NCBI GenBank assembly: GCA_022844005.1
Contig: JALHMN010000023.1
Coordinates: forward strand, 1 to 39,162
Direction of reading: 5' to 3'
Length of the DNA stretch: 39,162 nt
DNA from: a bacterium
Lineage (GTDB): Bacteria; Pseudomonadota; Alphaproteobacteria; Ferrovibrionales; Ferrovibrionaceae
The notes beneath the pieces are model-generated. The model was given only the letters and a program-made list of their open reading frames with translations. It had not been told where the DNA came from and searched no databases. Position numbers and translations under genes: made by a program. Every line of letters starts with the position of its first letter. Positions within the stretch are counted from its first letter, which is position 1. Positions 13,873 through 22,492 of the stretch are shown here, one piece after another.

Positions 13873-15617
13873 GCGGCGTTCCTCCGGTTTCTTTCCTGAC
13901 TGGTCGCTTCGACGTCGATCTCGGCGCGCCGGCCCTTCAGCACCACGCCGTAGTCGCGGCGCGCCGATTCCGGGCTGACCACGCCGTCGCGCACGTCGCG
14001 ACGCACGCGTTCGGGCTCGCGGGTGAGCGGATCGCCGACGCCACCGCCGCCGGGCGAGGCGACATACAGATGCGCGGGCCCGAAGCGGTCGAGGCCGAAT
14101 TGCGGTACTTCCACCCGGCCGCGCCCGGCCGATTCCACCACCATCTCGCCCGCCGCGCCGAAGCCGCCGCCGTCGATGCCGTAGCCGGTCTGGTAGCGCA
14201 GGCCCTCGCCGCGGAAGGTGTAGTCGGCAGCGTCGGGCTGGGTCGCCTCGTAGATCACGCCGGTGCCGCCGCGGAAGGCGCCGAGGCCGCCGCCATCGGT
14301 GCGGAATTCGTGGCGGGTGATGTGCACGGGATAGAGCTGCTCGTAGACCTCGACATCGGGGATGACGAGGCCGCCCAAGGCGATCAGGAGGCCGATCTGG
14401 TTGAAGCCGTCACGCCCCGGCACGGCGCCGCCGCCGGCCATGCCGTTCCAGTGGTAGAGGACGTAGCGCTGGCCGTTCGGACGTGTGCCGGAGCTGATGT
14501 TGTGGATGGTCTTGCCCCAGCCGGCGCAGGCGCGCGAGGGATCGGCCTGGGCCATCGCCTTCCACACCGCATGCACGATCTCATGCGCCACGAAGACGGT
14601 GCACATGGTCATCGGCGCCGGCGGCTTCGCGTTCACCACGCTGCCCTCGGGCGCGACGATCTTCACACAGCGGAAGGTGCCCTCGTTCCGCGGCAGGTCG
14701 GGCTCGAAGAAGGAGGCGAGCGCCATGTAGACGGCGGAATAGGTGTTCGCGAGCGAAGAGTTCTTGAAGCCCCGCATCTGCGGGTCGGTGCCGGTGAAGT
14801 CGACCGTCAACCCTTCGTCGCCCAGCGTCAGCTTCACCCGGATGACGGTGTCCTTCAGCTCGAAGCAGTCGTTGTTGGTGTAGTCGGAAGCCTCGTAGAC
14901 GCCGTTCGGCAGATCCTTCAGCGCGGCGCGGAAGCGCCGGTCGGCATGGGACAGGATGCCTTCGAAAAGGTCGAGTGCCAAGCCGGCGCCGGCCTCGCGG
15001 ACCAGGGCGGCGATGCGCTCGGCCCCGATGCGGGTCGAGCCGATCATGGCGCGGAGGTCGCCGTCGAGCAGTTCCGAGGTGCGGCTGTTGATCAGGAGTA
15101 GCTGCCAGAGATCGTCGCGGAGCACGCCCTTCTCGATCAGCTTCAGCACGGGAAGGCGGATGCCCTCGTGGAAGATCTCGGTGGCGGCCGAGTTGTAGGT
15201 GCCGGCCGCCCCGCCGCCGATATCGGACTGATGCGCGCGGTTGCAGGCGAAGGCGACCAGTGCGCCGTCGACGAAGACCGGCCGGGCGATCACCCAGTCG
15301 GGCAAGTGGTTGCCCCCCGCGACGTAGGGGTCGTTCAGCAGGAAGACGTCGCCGTCCTCGATCCGGCCGCCGAAGACCCGGAGGATGGCGCGCACCGAGA
15401 AGCCGCCGCCGCCGGTATGGATGGGGATGCCGTCGGCCTGGGAGACGAGCGTGCCGTTCGGATCGGCGATGAAACAGGAGAAGTCGTGGGACTGGTTGAA
15501 GATCGGGCTGCGCGCCGTGCGCGTCATCACCCAGCCCATCTGCTTGGCGATATGGTCGAGGCGCTTCTGGGTCAGCGCCAGCTGGACGGGATCGAGGGTG
15601 CTCATGCCGTCATCCAT
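13869..15617 (-). CDS. hyuB: Hydantoinase B / 5-oxoprolinase beta-type subunit
   Basis: A 582-residue protein with the hydantoinase B pattern: LALTQKRLDHIAKQMGWVMTRTARSPIFNQSHDFSC at the start, FLLNDPYVAGGNHLPDW, HQSDIGGGAAGTY, the TDPQMRGFKNSSLANTYSAVYMAL region, and ETRP-like SGTRPNGQRYVLYHW. Together with HyuA it forms the ATP-dependent N-methylhydantoinase or 5-oxoprolinase type amidohydrolase. The ATG at 15617 has AGGG upstream; MSTLDP at 15605 is an alternative start. It is separated from hyuA by a palindromic repeat and overlaps the CinA-like gene downstream. Confidence 0.93.
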   Translation of the reverse strand: MDDGMSTLDPVQLALTQKRLDHIAKQMGWVMTRTARSPIFNQSHDFSCFIADPNGTLVSQADGIPIHTGGGGFSVRAILRVFGGRIEDGDVFLLNDPYVAGGNHLPDWVIARPVFVDGALVAFACNRAHQSDIGGGAAGTYNSAATEIFHEGIRLPVLKLIEKGVLRDDLWQLLLINSRTSELLDGDLRAMIGSTRIGAERIAALVREAGAGLALDLFEGILSHADRRFRAALKDLPNGVYEASDYTNNDCFELKDTVIRVKLTLGDEGLTVDFTGTDPQMRGFKNSSLANTYSAVYMALASFFEPDLPRNEGTFRCVKIVAPEGSVVNAKPPAPMTMCTVFVAHEIVHAVWKAMAQADPSRACAGWGKTIHNISSGTRPNGQRYVLYHWNGMAGGGAVPGRDGFNQIGLLIALGGLVIPDVEVYEQLYPVHITRHEFRTDGGGLGAFRGGTGVIYEATQPDAADYTFRGEGLRYQTGYGIDGGGFGAAGEMVVESAGRGRVEVPQFGLDRFGPAHLYVASPGGGGVGDPLTREPERVRRDVRDGVVSPESARRDYGVVLKGRRAEIDVEATSQERNRRNAA

Positions 15618-15625
15618 TTTTCTAG

Positions 15626-15743
15626 CCCTCCCTCGGCGCGAGACGGGGGAGGGTTGGGTGGGGGTGGTGAAGTCTGGAGCACCGTATCGTTTGCGGCACC
15701 GCCCCCACCCCGACCCTCCCCCACGCTTCGCGCGAGGGAGGGA
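15626..15743. repeat. Palindromic interspersed repeat between hyuA and hyuB
   Basis: The left arm (from ccctccctcg at 15626) and the right arm (to about 15743, cgcgagggaggg) are near-perfect reverse complements over roughly 45 bases, around a loop of about 25 bases. The element resembles short intergenic palindromic repeats spread in high-GC proteobacterial genomes. It is different in sequence from the 186-bp element near position 3000. Confidence 0.75.
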
Positions 15744-15756
15744 GAGTCACGCATGC

Positions 15757-17844
15757 TCATGCGGCGGCCCTCACGGCGATGTCGAAATTGCCGCTGTCGT
15801 CGACGAGCAGCTTGTCGCCCGGGCCGATGACCACGGTGGTGGTGGCTTCCTCGACGATGGCGGGGCCGTCGAGGGCGTGGCCGGGGTGCAGGTCCGCACC
15901 CGCATAGACCGGCGTCTCGGTCCAGCCGTGCTTCTCGTCGTGCCAGACCGGGCGGCGGTCGATCGGCTTCGCTGCGCCGGTGCCGGGAGCGGGTCGGACG
16001 GGGATCAGGCGGTCGACCAGGCCGATGCCGATGACGCGAAGCGCTGTGATTTCGATGGTGCCGCCGGGCTGGATATGGCCGTAGAGGCGGTCGTGCTCAA
16101 CCTCGAACTGCTTCCTGATCGCCGCCGGATCGAAGCCGTCGGCGAGCTCGATACGGATGGCGTATTGCTGGGCGACGTAGCGCAGGTCGAGCAGGCGGCG
16201 ATAGCGGCTGCCGCCGGCGTCGAATCCTTCCGCCTTCATTCCGGCCTCGGCCCGGGCGGCGAGATCGGCGAAGCCGGCCTCCAGCGCCGGCCGGTCGGCG
16301 GCGTCGAGATCGGCGAAATGGACCTTGAGATAATCCTGGCGCACGTCGGTGTTGAGCATGCCGAGCGCGCAGAAGGCGCCGGCGAGGCGGGGCATGTAGC
16401 AGCGCGGGCTGCCGAGCGCGCGGGCCACGGAGACGCCGTGCATCGGGCCGGCCCCGCCGGCGGCGACGAGGGTGAAGCGCCGCGGGTCGTAGCCGCGCTC
16501 GATGCTCATCCGCTCCACCGCGTGCAGCAGGTTCTGCTCCAGCAGGCGGAGGATGCCGGCGGCGGCACGCTCCATCGAGAGGCCGAGCGGCTTTGCCACC
16601 CTGGTCTCGATCGCGGTCCTGGCCAGGGCGGCGTCGAGGTTGATGGCGCCAGCGGCATAGGGGCCTGGGCGAAGCCGGCCGAGCACCAGATGCGCGTCGG
16701 TGACGGTGGGATCGGGATTGCCGCGGCCGAAGCAGGCGGGGCCGGGATTGGCCCCGGCGCCGCGCGGACCGACGAACAGCATGCCGGCCGCATCCACACC
16801 GGCGATGGTGCCGCCGCCGGCACCGACCGTGTGGATCTCCACCGCCGGGATGGCGGCATGGTAGCCGTCGACCATGATCTCGTCGGTGGCGGCGACCTCG
16901 CCCTTGCTCATCAGCGCCACGTCGCAGCTGGTGCCGCCGATCTCCATGGAGATGAAGTCGTCGGTCTTCGCGGTGGCGCGGAAGTACTGCAGCGCGCCGA
17001 CACCGGCCGCCGGACCGGAGAGGAGAAGTTGCACCGGGCGGTCGGCGATCTGCTCCACCGAGACGGCGCCGCCGTTCGATTGCACCATCAAGAGCGAATG
17101 CCGCAGGCCGAGCTGGCGCAGTTTCTGGTTCAGGTTGGCGAGATAGGGGACGACGCGCGGGCCGATATAGGCGTTCAGGACAGCGGTCGAACCGCGCTCG
17201 TATTCGCCGATCACCGGGGCGACGGCGGAGGAGAGCGTGATCTTGCCGGCCCATTTGCCGTTCAGGATCTTCGCCGCCGCCTGTTCATGGGTGCCGTCGG
17301 CATAGGCGTGCAGGAAGCAGATGGCGACCGTCTCCACGCCTTCCTCGGCGAAGACGGCGGCGGCCGCCTCGATATCCTTGGCCGGGACGGCCGCGATCTC
17401 CTTGCCGTCGGGGCCGATGCGCTCGCCGACGGGGAGGCGCAGGTAGCGCGGCACCAGCACCGGCGGGAAGGGTGCACGATGGTCCCACTGGTCCTCGCGG
17501 ATGCCGCGGCGGATCTCGATACTGTCGCGGAAGCCTTCGGTCACCAGCATGCCGACGACGGCCCCCTTGCCTTCGAGCAACGTGTTGGTGGCGACGGTGG
17601 AACCGTGGATCAGGAGCGCGGTGCCGGCCATCAGTTCGGGCAGCGCGAGCCCTGCCTTCTCCGCCGCCTGGGCGAGCGCGCCCACCACGCCTTCGGACGG
17701 ATCGGCAGGTGTCGAGGGCACCTTGGCGACGAGGAGATGCCCGGTCGCATCGGCCAAGACCAGGTCGGTGAAAGTGCCGCCGACATCGACGCCGATGCGC
17801 CAGGGGGCTTCAAGGGAAGTGGCGGACATGGTGCTTGCTGTCAC
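15757..17844 (-). CDS. hyuA: Hydantoinase A / 5-oxoprolinase alpha-type subunit
   Basis: A 695-residue HyuA protein. The N-terminal ASKHA-type nucleotide-binding motif is RIGVDVGGTFTDLVL; further marks are HGSTVATNTLLEGKGA, SGPAAGVGALQYF, EIGGTSCDVALMSKG, GAGGGTIAGVDAAGMLFVGPRGAGANPGPACFGRG, and GGAGPMHG. The C-terminal domain is complete. With HyuB it would hydrolyse a cyclic amide (hydantoin, 5-oxoproline or similar) at the expense of ATP. The GTG at 17844 overlaps the upstream stop (GTGA), like its neighbours; the ATG at 17829 would shorten it by five residues. Neither has a clear ribosome site. Confidence 0.94.
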   Translation of the reverse strand: MTASTMSATSLEAPWRIGVDVGGTFTDLVLADATGHLLVAKVPSTPADPSEGVVGALAQAAEKAGLALPELMAGTALLIHGSTVATNTLLEGKGAVVGMLVTEGFRDSIEIRRGIREDQWDHRAPFPPVLVPRYLRLPVGERIGPDGKEIAAVPAKDIEAAAAVFAEEGVETVAICFLHAYADGTHEQAAAKILNGKWAGKITLSSAVAPVIGEYERGSTAVLNAYIGPRVVPYLANLNQKLRQLGLRHSLLMVQSNGGAVSVEQIADRPVQLLLSGPAAGVGALQYFRATAKTDDFISMEIGGTSCDVALMSKGEVAATDEIMVDGYHAAIPAVEIHTVGAGGGTIAGVDAAGMLFVGPRGAGANPGPACFGRGNPDPTVTDAHLVLGRLRPGPYAAGAINLDAALARTAIETRVAKPLGLSMERAAAGILRLLEQNLLHAVERMSIERGYDPRRFTLVAAGGAGPMHGVSVARALGSPRCYMPRLAGAFCALGMLNTDVRQDYLKVHFADLDAADRPALEAGFADLAARAEAGMKAEGFDAGGSRYRRLLDLRYVAQQYAIRIELADGFDPAAIRKQFEVEHDRLYGHIQPGGTIEITALRVIGIGLVDRLIPVRPAPGTGAAKPIDRRPVWHDEKHGWTETPVYAGADLHPGHALDGPAIVEEATTTVVIGPGDKLLVDDSGNFDIAVRAAA

Positions 17845-19001
17845 TCGACTTCTTGGTGGCGGAAGGGGGAATGGTGTTCTTCGAGGAACTCGATCTCCTG
17901 TGCCACATGGGCGCGCTCCTGCTCCAGGTAGCGCTCCACCGCCTGGGCGAAGCCGGGATCGCGGATCCAGTGCACCGAATACGTGGTTTTGGGCAGATAG
18001 CCGCGGGCGAGCTTGTGCTGGCCTTGAGCGCCCGCTTCGACGCGGGGCAGCTTGTGCTCGATGGCGTAGTCGATGGCGCGGTAGTAGCAGAGCTCGAAAT
18101 GCAGGAAGCGATGCTCTTCCGTGCAGCCCCAGTAGCGGCCATACAGCGTATCGGCGCCCAGCATGTTCAACGCACCGGCGATGTAGCGGCCGTTCCGTCT
18201 CGCCAGGAACAGTACGACCCTGTCGGCCATGCGCTGGCCCAGGATGGAGAAAAAGCGGCGATTCAGGTAGGGTCGGCCCCATTTCCGGGCGCCAGTATCC
18301 ATGTAGAATTCATACATGGCGTCCCAGTGCTTCTCGTTGATCGCAGGTCCTGAGACCGTCTCGATCTCGATGCCATTCTCGATCGCCGCCTCGCGTTCCT
18401 TCCTGAGGCCCTTGCGCTTCCGCGAGGCGAGGTCGGTCAGGAAGTCGTCGAAACAGCCGTAGCCCTTGTTCTCGAAGTGGAACTGCTCGCCGGTTCGCTG
18501 CAGGAAACCCAGCGCCTTGGCAGCTTCCCATTCGTCCTCGGTGCAGAAGGTGACGTGCAGCGAAGAGAGCTTTTCCCGGCGGCCGTATTCGGATGCCCCG
18601 GCCAGCAGCGCCTGTTTCGCCGGGCCGGGATCGACATCGGGGCGGACCAGGAGGCGCGGGCCCGGCACCGGCGTGAAGGGCACGCAGATCTGCAGCTTCG
18701 GGTAGTAGGAACCGCCGACGCGATGATAGGCGTCAGCCCAGCCGTGATCGAAGACATACTCACCTTGCGAATGGGTTTTCGCGTACATCGGCGCGCAGCC
18801 GAGCGTGCCGCCCTTGCCGTCTTCCAGCACGAGGTGGCGCGGGGCCCAGCCGGTCTTGGGCGAGACGCAGCCGGCTTCCTCCAGCGCCAGGAGAAAGGCG
18901 TGCGAAAGGAATGGATTATCCTCGCCCGCGCAGGCATCCCAGGCGGCGGCATCGATATCGGCGATGGCCCCATGCACGCGGAGCGTCGCCGAGCCGCTCA
19001 C
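17841..19001 (-). CDS. FemAB-like GNAT acyltransferase (DUF482 type)
   Basis: A 386-residue protein of the double-GNAT FemAB-like family: WDACAGEDNPFLSHAFLLALEEAGCV at the start, GWAPRHLVLED, MYAKTHSQGEYVFDHGWADAYHR, KLQICVPFTPVPGPRLLV, then MYEFYMDTGARKWGRPYLNRRFF, and GCTEEHRFLHFELCYYRAIDYAI with GAQGQHKLARGYLP. Such proteins are widespread in proteobacteria next to amino-acid catabolic genes; the substrate is unknown. The GTG start overlaps the stop of the glycerophosphodiesterase gene (GTGA), and its stop overlaps the HyuA start. Confidence 0.9.
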   Translation of the reverse strand: MSGSATLRVHGAIADIDAAAWDACAGEDNPFLSHAFLLALEEAGCVSPKTGWAPRHLVLEDGKGGTLGCAPMYAKTHSQGEYVFDHGWADAYHRVGGSYYPKLQICVPFTPVPGPRLLVRPDVDPGPAKQALLAGASEYGRREKLSSLHVTFCTEDEWEAAKALGFLQRTGEQFHFENKGYGCFDDFLTDLASRKRKGLRKEREAAIENGIEIETVSGPAINEKHWDAMYEFYMDTGARKWGRPYLNRRFFSILGQRMADRVVLFLARRNGRYIAGALNMLGADTLYGRYWGCTEEHRFLHFELCYYRAIDYAIEHKLPRVEAGAQGQHKLARGYLPKTTYSVHWIRDPGFAQAVERYLEQERAHVAQEIEFLEEHHSPFRHQEVE

Positions 19002-19732
19002 GGTCGGAAGCCCTCGAAGATCATGTTGTCGGCATGCTTCGCCGCGACCGCGCGCTGTTCCGGCGTCTTCACCGTCCAGGTCAGCACCGGCTTGCCGGCC
19101 GCCCTGGCTCGATCGGTGAGGGGGGCGGGCAGCAGCTTCACGTCATAGGCGATGAAATCAGGATCGCCGTGACCGGCGGCGAGTTTTGCCTTCAGCGCCA
19201 CACGTTCCGCCTCCGTGAGAGAGGACATGGCGTCGGGGTCGGTGGCGATCTGGCCGCGCGGGACATGTGGCGCATGGACCTCGAACCAGGCGACGACATC
19301 GGGGGCGAAGGACTGGATGGCGTAGTCGCCGGCATAGTCCTTCAGCACCGACCAACTGGCGGCGGCGAGTTTCTCGGCAGTGGCGTCGCCGTAGTTCTTC
19401 ACCTCGATCAGGAGTGGCACCCGGCCAGCCACGAGGTCTAGGAAGGCGGCGAAGGTGGGAGCGTTTTCGCCGGTGCCGAGGATGGAGAGCTTCCCGAGTT
19501 CCGCCGAAGTCAGGGCATCGGTCTTGCCTTCCGCCCCGGTCAGCCTCTTCAGGTCGCCGTCGTGGAAGACCATCGGCACGCCGTCGGCGGCCAGACGGAC
19601 ATCGCATTCGATGGCGAAGCCCGCCTCCATCGCCGCGCGGAAGGCGGCGACGGAGTTTTCCGGGATACCCTTCCCGATGTCATGCAGGCCGCGATGAGCG
19701 ACCGGTACGCTTCTGAGCCAGGACTTCGTCAC
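18998..19732 (-). CDS. Glycerophosphodiester phosphodiesterase
   Basis: A 244-residue single-domain GDPD. PVAHRGLHD and IPENSVAAFRAAMEAGFAIECDVRLAADGVPMVFHD contain the family His/Glu/Asp residues that bind the metal and catalyse; LLIEVKN holds a further Glu, and the C-terminal VLTWTVKT matches the family. It hydrolyses glycerophosphodiesters to glycerol 3-phosphate and an alcohol. No signal peptide, so cytosolic (UgpQ-like). The GTG start overlaps the RidA stop (GTGA), and the stop overlaps the start of the acyltransferase gene. Confidence 0.94.
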   Translation of the reverse strand: MTKSWLRSVPVAHRGLHDIGKGIPENSVAAFRAAMEAGFAIECDVRLAADGVPMVFHDGDLKRLTGAEGKTDALTSAELGKLSILGTGENAPTFAAFLDLVAGRVPLLIEVKNYGDATAEKLAAASWSVLKDYAGDYAIQSFAPDVVAWFEVHAPHVPRGQIATDPDAMSSLTEAERVALKAKLAAGHGDPDFIAYDVKLLPAPLTDRARAAGKPVLTWTVKTPEQRAVAAKHADNMIFEGFRP

Positions 19733-20193
19733 GCGACCTCGAACACGGCTTCGACCTCGACGGCCACGTTGCGGGGGAGAGAGCCGGCGCCGACGGCGGA
19801 GCGCGCATGCCGCCCCTTGTCGCCGAACACTTCCACCATCAGGTCGGAGCAGCCGTTCACCACTTCCGGCTGCTGGGTATAGCCCTCGATCGCGTTGACA
19901 AAGCCGACCAGCTTGACGCAGCGGACGACCTTGTCGAGGTCGCCCTCGCAGGCGCTCTTCAGATGCGCCAGCAGATTGACGCCGCAGAGCCGCGCCGCCT
20001 TCTTCGCATCCTCCATATTGATCTCCTTGCCGACCCGGCCGATGAACTTCAGCTCGCCGTGCAGGTTCGGCACCTGGCCCGAGACATAGACGAGGTTGCC
20101 CGTCTTCACGAAGGGGACGTAGTTCGCCACCGGCTTCGCCGGTGTCGGCAGGTCCACGCCCAGCGCCTTGAGGCGGTTGTCGATCTCGCCCAT
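19729..20193 (-). CDS. RidA/YjgF-family protein
   Basis: A 154-residue protein with an AGGAGG ribosome site. NYVPFVKTGNLVYVSGQVP is the family start, and VRCVKLVGFVNAIEGYTQQPEVVNGCSDLMVEVFGDKGRHARSAVGAGSLPRNVAVEVEAVFEV is the C-terminal signature, with the Arg of HARSAVG and the P-x-N-x-x-V-E-V-E motif. The length and the LPRNVAVEVE pattern are of the longer RidA-like subgroup. Family members hydrolyse reactive imines and enamines. It lies 26 bp after the aldehyde dehydrogenase. Confidence 0.94.
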   Translation of the reverse strand: MGEIDNRLKALGVDLPTPAKPVANYVPFVKTGNLVYVSGQVPNLHGELKFIGRVGKEINMEDAKKAARLCGVNLLAHLKSACEGDLDKVVRCVKLVGFVNAIEGYTQQPEVVNGCSDLMVEVFGDKGRHARSAVGAGSLPRNVAVEVEAVFEVA

Positions 20194-20219
20194 CTGTCGT
20201 CCTCCTTCTTGCTTGTCAC

Positions 20220-21695
20220 TCACCCGCCGGGGCGGCCACCGGCACCGCTGTCGAGGCGGATACCGATATTCTTGGTCTGCACGTAGTTGAGCAAGGCCTC
20301 CTGACCCTTCTCGCGCCCGTAGCCGGAGCGCTTGGTGCCGCCGAAGGGGGTCTCCACCCCGCCGGCGAACCATTCGTTGACGAAAACCTGGCCTGCCACC
20401 AGGCGATCCGCGGCCCAGTGCGCCGTGCGCAGGTCCTTCGTGTAAACCCCGGCGCAGAGGCCGTATTCCGTCCCGTTGGCGAGCTCGATCGCCTGTTCGG
20501 GATCGTCGAAGATCTGGATCGCGAGAACCGGCCCGAAGACTTCCTCCCGCGCGATGGTCATGTCGGGCGTCACGCCGGCGAAGACGGTCGGCTGCATGAA
20601 ATGGCCCGGCCCGCCGAGACGCCGCCCGCCGGAGACGGCTTGCGCGCCTTGCTGTTCGGCGGCGAGGCAGAAGGCTTCCACCTTGTCGAGCTGGGGGCCG
20701 GAGATGAGCGGGCCGATGTCCTTCCCCTCGATGCCCGGACCGATGGAGAGCGAGGCGGCCTTGGCGGCGATGCGTTCGACCATCTCGGCATGCACCTTCC
20801 GGTGGACGACGAGGCGAGACTGGGCGGAGCACACCTGGCCGGCATTCGAGAAGATACCGGCGGCGGTGGAGGCGGTGACCTGGTCGAGATCGGCGTCGGG
20901 GAAGACGATGCCGGCCGACTTGCCGCCGAGTTCCATGATGCAGGGAAGCACCCGTTCGGCGGCGGCGCGAAGGATGTTCTGACCGGTCTTCACCGAGCCG
21001 GTGAAGACGATGTGGTCGATATCGGGATGCGAGGCCAAGGCCGCGCCGCAATCATGGCCATAGCCGCAGAGGATGTTGACCGCGCCCGCCGGCACGCCGG
21101 CGCGTTCGCAGGCCTCGGCGATGAAATAGCAGGAGAGCGGCGAGAGCTCGGGAGATTTCAGCACTACGCAGTTGCCGGTGGCGAGCGCGCAGGCGACCGA
21201 GCGGGCGGCGATCTGCAGCGGGAAGTTCCAGGGCACGATCTGGGCCGAGACGCCGAAAGGGGCGGGCACGGTGTAGTCGACATAGCCGGCGCCGAGCGGG
21301 ATCATCCGCCCTTCCAGCTTGTCGGTGGCGCCGCCGTAATAGGTGAAGTAGCGCGAGGCGGCCATGGCCTCGTTCTTCGCGCCGCCAAGGGTCTTGCCGT
21401 TGTCGAGGCATTCGACGAGCGCGATCTCGTCGGCCAGCAACTCCATCTGCCGGCCGATCTCGAGCACCATGCGGCCGCGGGTCATCGGGCGCATGTCGAT
21501 CAGGGTGCGGGCCTTGAAACGGGCGCGGGCGGCTGCGACGGCGAGGTCGACATCGGCGCGGGTGGCGCGGGCCACCTCGGCGATCTGCTCGCCGGTCGCC
21601 GGGTTCTCGATCGCGATGCGGCCGCCCTCGGCCGCGTCGATCCAGCGGCCGCCGATGTAGTTCTGCCAATAGGTCTTGATACGCGTGTCGGTCAT
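20220..21695 (-). CDS. NAD(P)-dependent aldehyde dehydrogenase
   Basis: A 491-residue classical aldehyde dehydrogenase. PWNFPL (N157), FTGSVKTG, MELGGKS (general base E255) and SNAGQVCSAQSRL (nucleophile C289) are present. The end GGTKRSGYGREKGQEALLNYVQTKNIGI is typical of the betaine/aminobutyraldehyde-like group. The ATG at 21695 is preceded by GGGAGG, embedded in a perfect 18-bp palindrome. Substrate unknown. Lies between a class II aldolase and a RidA protein, so it may oxidise an aldehyde made by the aldolase. Confidence 0.95.
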   Translation of the reverse strand: MTDTRIKTYWQNYIGGRWIDAAEGGRIAIENPATGEQIAEVARATRADVDLAVAAARARFKARTLIDMRPMTRGRMVLEIGRQMELLADEIALVECLDNGKTLGGAKNEAMAASRYFTYYGGATDKLEGRMIPLGAGYVDYTVPAPFGVSAQIVPWNFPLQIAARSVACALATGNCVVLKSPELSPLSCYFIAEACERAGVPAGAVNILCGYGHDCGAALASHPDIDHIVFTGSVKTGQNILRAAAERVLPCIMELGGKSAGIVFPDADLDQVTASTAAGIFSNAGQVCSAQSRLVVHRKVHAEMVERIAAKAASLSIGPGIEGKDIGPLISGPQLDKVEAFCLAAEQQGAQAVSGGRRLGGPGHFMQPTVFAGVTPDMTIAREEVFGPVLAIQIFDDPEQAIELANGTEYGLCAGVYTKDLRTAHWAADRLVAGQVFVNEWFAGGVETPFGGTKRSGYGREKGQEALLNYVQTKNIGIRLDSGAGGRPGG

Positions 21696-21698
21696 CAG

Positions 21699-21716
21699 GT
21701 CCCTCCCGGGAGGGAC
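21699..21716 (-). promoter_or_regulatory. Palindrome overlapping the ribosome site of the aldehyde dehydrogenase gene
   Basis: GTCCCTCCCGGGAGGGAC is a perfect 18-bp palindrome. Its right half on the minus strand, GGGAGG, is the probable Shine-Dalgarno sequence of the gene starting at 21695, so a hairpin would hide it. Function is inferred. Confidence 0.45.
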
Positions 21717-21742
21717 AGATTAGCGTCCCGATGCCCCGCCGC

Positions 21743-22492
21743 CTATGCGGCGTAGTCGGGTTCCTCGCGGTCGAGGATGCGCTTCAGCGCTGCAAAATGG
21801 GAATAGACCTGGGTCTTGTCGGAGGCGATCTGCTCGGCCGTCTTCTTCGCCACGGCGGCCGTGGCCCGCTTCAGGGGTTTCCCCGTCCACTGGGCGTAGA
21901 TCTGCACCTGGGCGGCGCGCTCGAGGTAATAAAGGTCGTCATAGGCGGAAGCGACGTCCGGCCCGGTGACGATGACGCCGTGGTTGGCGAGAAACAACAC
22001 TTCCGCGTCCCGCAGCTTGGCGCACATGCGGTCGCCCTCGGAATTGTCCAGCGCCAGGCCGTTGTATTCGTCGTCATAGGCGGTGCGGCCGAGGAAACGC
22101 AGCCCGTTCTGCGTCGTCTCGTATTCCAGGCGGCCCTGGTCGATCGAGGTGATGGCGGTGGCGAAAGGCATGTGCGTGTGCAGCACGCAGGCGGCTTTCG
22201 GCTGGTTCACGTGGATGCGGGCGTGGATATAGAAGGCTGTCGCCTCGACCGTGTGCTTGCCCTCGAGCACGTTGCCGTCGGGGTCGATGAGGACGATGTC
22301 GGAGGCCTTGACCTCGGACCAGTGCAGCCCCTGCGGATTGATCAGGATGCGGTCGCGGCTACCGGGGACCAGCAGGCTGAAATGGTTGCAGATGCCTTCG
22401 TGCAGGCCCTGGCGCACCGCGAGGCGAAGCGCCGCGGCGAGGTCGATCCGCGCCTGCCAGATCGGATCGTTGCGGCCGGTTGCTGTGGTCAC
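21743..22492 (-). CDS. Class II aldolase/adducin family protein
   Basis: A 249-residue protein. GICNHFSLLVPGSRDRILINPQGLHWSEVKASDIVLID is the N-terminal substrate loop, VLHTHMPFAT carries two zinc-binding His, and FLANHGVIVTGPDVASAYDDLYYLERAAQ carries the third His. These are typical of zinc aldolases such as fuculose-1-phosphate aldolase, but also of non-aldolase relatives that use the same fold. The GTG at 22492 overlaps the DedA stop (GTGA). The substrate is not evident. Confidence 0.9.
   Translation of the reverse strand: MTTATGRNDPIWQARIDLAAALRLAVRQGLHEGICNHFSLLVPGSRDRILINPQGLHWSEVKASDIVLIDPDGNVLEGKHTVEATAFYIHARIHVNQPKAACVLHTHMPFATAITSIDQGRLEYETTQNGLRFLGRTAYDDEYNGLALDNSEGDRMCAKLRDAEVLFLANHGVIVTGPDVASAYDDLYYLERAAQVQIYAQWTGKPLKRATAAVAKKTAEQIASDKTQVYSHFAALKRILDREEPDYAA

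Noticed and set aside
15385..17931. 848-codon plus-strand frame
   Set aside because: Antisense to hyuA and hyuB; its sequence is a His/Asp/Gly-rich mirror typical of the complement of GC-rich genes.
20418..21755. 445-codon plus-strand frame
   Set aside because: Antisense shadow of the aldehyde dehydrogenase.
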